Positions 31,742 to 32,298 of a stretch of DNA of 32,298 nt are shown one piece after another. Location: contig JBAUID010000064.1 of the NCBI GenBank assembly GCA_049680625.1, forward strand, positions 1-32,298. Direction: 5' to 3'. Every line of letters starts with the position of its first letter. Position 1 is the first letter of the stretch. A program made the position numbers and the translations under genes. This DNA is from JAUIAI01 sp049680625 (GTDB taxonomy: Bacteria > Pseudomonadota > Gammaproteobacteria > Burkholderiales > Burkholderiaceae_E). Below the pieces are notes generated by a model. That model did no database searches. It saw nothing but the letters and a program-made list of their open reading frames with translations, and had not been told where the DNA came from.

Positions 31742-32298
31742 ATGAAAGATTCGATTCGACCCTTCGAACTAAACGTTCCTGCGCAGAAGCTTGATCAGAT
31801 AACTGATCAGGTACGCCGTTTTCCGTGGCACGAGATGCCGGTGGATGGCGGCTGGGAATACGGCACCAATCTGGACTACATGAAAGAATTCTGCGACTAC
31901 TGGATCAAAAAATTTGACTGGCGGGCGCAGGAGGCTCGTATCAATCGCTTCGACCATTTCCTCACTGAAGTTGATGGCGTTGACCTGCACTACATTCTTG
32001 AGAAAGGCAGCGGCTCGAATCCAAAGCCGCTGATTCTTTCCCACGGATGGCCGGGGTCTGTTGTCGAGTTTCTGGACTTCATCGAGCCGTTGGCCCATCC
32101 CGAGCGATTTGGCGGCAATGCCGACGACGGATTTGACGTTATTGCTCCATCCCTGCCGGGCTTTGGCTTTTCTGGTAAACCGCCCCGCCCTTACGGGCCG
32201 CGAAAAATGGCCGATATGTTCAATACGCTGATGACGAAAAAACTTGGTTACCCCCGCTATATCGCCCAGGGTGGTGACTGGGGTGGTTCTATTTCTAC
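31742..32298 (+). CDS. Epoxide hydrolase (N-terminal EHN + alpha/beta-hydrolase), cut by window end
   Basis: The first 185 codons of an epoxide hydrolase of the microsomal/EHN type; the rest lies beyond 32298. The EHN domain begins RPFELNVPAQKLDQI and includes FPWHEMPVDGGWEYGTNL. The alpha/beta-hydrolase part starts with the oxyanion motif SHGWPGSVVEF, then APSLPGFGFSGKP, and the nucleophile elbow GGDWGG with the catalytic Asp. The downstream His and acidic residue are outside the window. The enzyme would hydrolyse an epoxide to a diol. The ATG at 31742 is the only start that keeps the whole EHN domain. Confidence 0.9.
   Translation, partial: MKDSIRPFELNVPAQKLDQITDQVRRFPWHEMPVDGGWEYGTNLDYMKEFCDYWIKKFDWRAQEARINRFDHFLTEVDGVDLHYILEKGSGSNPKPLILSHGWPGSVVEFLDFIEPLAHPERFGGNADDGFDVIAPSLPGFGFSGKPPRPYGPRKMADMFNTLMTKKLGYPRYIAQGGDWGGSIS

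Noticed and set aside
1..32298. CRISPR, tRNA, rRNA, insertion sequence, prophage or toxin-antitoxin content.
   Set aside because: No spaced repeat array, cloverleaf-like sequence, transposase or integrase motif was seen on either strand.

Overview
The window has moderate GC and is densely packed with ordinary bacterial genes. The gene families point to a free-living, aerobic, probably marine gammaproteobacterium: BLUF and c-di-GMP signalling proteins, a type I sulfatase, phytanoyl-CoA dioxygenase and HsaA-like families, a long fused indolepyruvate:ferredoxin oxidoreductase, EVE and FIST proteins, and many MFS/DMT carriers. That assignment is an inference from family content; there is no rRNA or marker gene here. 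I see no tRNA, rRNA, CRISPR array, insertion sequence, integrase or phage gene.

Layout. (1) 1-6207, minus strand: a chain of seven collinear genes. In transcription order they are an MDR oxidoreductase, a HAD phosphatase, a 3-mercaptopyruvate-type sulfurtransferase, a class II aldolase/adducin protein, an MFS carrier, an EamA carrier and an MFS carrier cut by the window edge. Several stops and starts overlap (TGATG, ATGA, ATGA). (2) 6394-9621: a plus-strand MFS carrier, a minus-strand MDR dehydrogenase and a plus-strand phytanoyl-CoA dioxygenase. (3) 9668-13150, minus: a 1160-residue indolepyruvate ferredoxin oxidoreductase, divergent from a ChaC-like gamma-glutamylcyclotransferase. (4) 14097-18330, minus: a small membrane protein, a beta-propeller-like lipoprotein and a 742-residue arylsulfatase with a 9-bp tandem repeat just upstream of its start. 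(5) 18914-24171: a signalling block. A stand-alone BLUF photoreceptor is coupled by an ATGA overlap to a stand-alone EAL phosphodiesterase. After a thioesterase and an EVE-domain gene comes a FIST sensor protein, one base upstream of a GGDEF-EAL protein. (6) 24234-26820, minus: a GNAT acetyltransferase, an HsaA-like flavin protein and a Gly-rich lipoprotein. (7) 27100-29300: a decaying zone with a von Willebrand factor A pseudogene, an MmcQ/YjbR gene, a lipoprotein and a second frameshifted gene remnant. (8) 29304-32298: a crotonase-fold isomerase-like protein, a 32-codon candidate membrane peptide, a Gfo/Idh/MocA oxidoreductase and the start of an epoxide hydrolase cut by the window end.

The most interesting unit is the BLUF + EAL pair. 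It looks like a two-protein blue-light-regulated c-di-GMP phosphodiesterase, comparable to the PapB/PapA pair of Rhodopseudomonas palustris rather than the fused BlrP1/YcgF form. It sits about 1.3 kb from a second c-di-GMP module in which the sensor (FIST) and the output enzyme (GGDEF-EAL) are again on separate adjacent genes. The two decayed genes at 27536-28048 and 29019-29299 are read from frame-by-frame translation and have no intact reading frame.
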